A DNA stretch of 64,000 nucleotides, taken from NCBI GenBank assembly GCA_945939115.1, contig CAMEVC010000001.1, positions 172,569 to 236,568 on the forward strand, read 5' to 3'. This DNA is from an uncultured Eubacterium sp. (GTDB lineage: Bacteria > Bacillota > Clostridia > Lachnospirales > Lachnospiraceae). Shown one piece after another: positions 63,217 to 64,000 of the stretch (the first letter of the stretch is position 1; each line of letters begins with the position of its first letter). The position numbers and the translations under genes were made by a program. The notes under the pieces were generated by a model. The model was not told the DNA's origin. It did not search any database and was given only the letters and a program-made list of their open reading frames with translations.

Positions 63217-64000
63217 ATGGAGATTAAGAGAGATTCATACCTTGAACAGTTAAAGATAAGAAAAGATAACGGAATGATTAAGATTATCACGGGAATCAGG
63301 AGATGCGGCAAATCATTCCTGTTATTTGTGTTGTTTAAGAAATATTTATTGGAGAGTGGCGTAGATAATGACCACATCATTGATATTGCTTTAGATGGCA
63401 TTGAAAATGAGGAACTGAGAGATCCAAAGAAGTGTTATCAGCATATTAAAGAGCGGGTGAAAGATGACCAGAAGTATTATCTGCTTTTGGATGAAGTACA
63501 GTTTATGCCACGATTTGAGGAAGTGCTGAACAGCTTGCTTCGTATCAGAAACATTGATGTGTATGTAACCGGCAGTAATTCTAAATTTTTATCTAGCGAC
63601 ATTGTAACTGAATTTAGAGGCAGAGGAGATGAAATCAGAATTTATCCGTTGTCCTTTGCAGAGTTCTATGCGGCTTTTGATGGAGATTATGATGATGCTT
63701 GGGAGGAATATATGATATATGGTGGGTTGCCACAGGTAGCACAATTTTCTGTGGAACGCCAGAAGGCTGAATATCTTAAAAATATTTTTACCAATGTTTA
63801 TATTAAGGATGTGGTAGAGCGAAATAGGATTCAAAATGTTGATGAGATTGGAACTTTGGTGGATATTCTTGCTTCTGCCATAGGAGCTCCAACAAATCCA
63901 ACCAAAATATCGAATACTTTCAAAAATGAACGAGGTATCAATTACAGCAATAAAACCATATCTAACCATATAGATTATTTGGCAGAGGCATTTTTGATTT
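63217..64000 (+). CDS. AAA-type ATPase with DUF4143-like architecture, C-terminus missing
   Basis: The frame begins MEIKRDSYLEQLKIRKDNGM with AAGGAGTG upstream and runs off the window (261 codons). Walker A is GIRRCGKSFLL at about residue 25. Walker B is YLLLDEVQFMP, sensor-like VTGSNSKFL follows, and EIRIYPLSFAEFY and YGGLPQVAQF are typical of the ATPase/DUF4143 family often scattered in Clostridia and Bacteroidia. Its function is not well established. It lies in the accessory-looking tail. Confidence 0.88.
   Translation, partial: MEIKRDSYLEQLKIRKDNGMIKIITGIRRCGKSFLLFVLFKKYLLESGVDNDHIIDIALDGIENEELRDPKKCYQHIKERVKDDQKYYLLLDEVQFMPRFEEVLNSLLRIRNIDVYVTGSNSKFLSSDIVTEFRGRGDEIRIYPLSFAEFYAAFDGDYDDAWEEYMIYGGLPQVAQFSVERQKAEYLKNIFTNVYIKDVVERNRIQNVDEIGTLVDILASAIGAPTNPTKISNTFKNERGINYSNKTISNHIDYLAEAFLI

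Overview
The window looks like a chromosomal segment of a low-GC, Gram-positive, anaerobic Clostridia member, most likely of the Lachnospiraceae. The reasons are the sporulation genes (sigG, ymxH, a SleC-like cortex-lytic protein), T-box leaders, CIRCE operators, strong AGGAGG ribosome sites, and Lachnospiraceae-type families (DUF5721, DUF6465, DUF1540, CarD-like, CmpB-like permease). The species is not determined. Nearly all of the sequence is ordinary, densely packed chromosome. Only the last ~2 kb looks accessory or decayed.

Region by region. 1-2.1 kb (minus): lactonase (partial), ymxH, sigG. 2.1-5.6 kb (plus): nrdR, yqeG, aroE, aroK, aroQ, efp. 5.7-11.2 kb (minus): DUF1540 protein, signal peptidase I, htpG behind a perfect CIRCE, DUF5721 protein, and an ABC permease/ATPase pair with no binding protein. 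11.3-19.2 kb: DHH phosphoesterase, tRNA-Thr(CGU), a TepA-like ClpP protein overlapping a radical-SAM gene, a GPH sugar transporter, a GlgX-like GH13 protein that has lost its catalytic residues, a TPR protein and a HAD phosphatase. 19.2-25.5 kb: T-box-controlled trpEGCFBA plus a small unknown gene. trpD is missing here and lies alone at 44.9 kb. 25.5-31.8 kb: HPr-like protein, histone-H1-like DUF6465 protein, CarD-like regulator, MATE exporter, T-box-controlled valS, and a PAS protein. 31.8-41.5 kb: a tiny lipoprotein, nadE, a membrane-anchored foldase-like protein, two HAD phosphatases flanking a patatin, mscL with a zinc-ribbon tail, an NCS2 purine permease, and a homocysteine methyltransferase/MTHFR fusion. 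41.6-46.2 kb: small proteins, murI, Cys-tRNA(Pro) deacylase, a FliB-like protein, trpD, then a 253-bp nested inverted-repeat element. 46.2-55.5 kb: asnB (minus), icd, CmpB-like membrane protein, membrane GDPD, ptsI, hflX, folA. 55.5-62 kb: a zinc-ribbon/repeat membrane protein, flotillin, amidase (minus), SleC-like protein, CIRCE-controlled hsp20. 62-64 kb: remnant of a fused MFS/spermidine synthase, two small membrane proteins, and the start of a DUF4143 ATPase.

How the genes fit together. Aromatic amino-acid synthesis is spread over three sites (aroEKQ, trpEGCFBA, trpD), with tryptophan sensed by uncharged tRNA at the T-box. Two chaperone genes (htpG, hsp20) share the HrcA/CIRCE switch. sigG, ymxH, the amidase and the SleC-like protein imply a sporulation and germination programme. 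No phage, plasmid, CRISPR or complete transposon is visible. The best candidates for something undescribed are the catalytically dead GlgX-like protein, the 253-bp inverted-repeat element, the structured hsp20 leader, and the small gene coupled to trpA.
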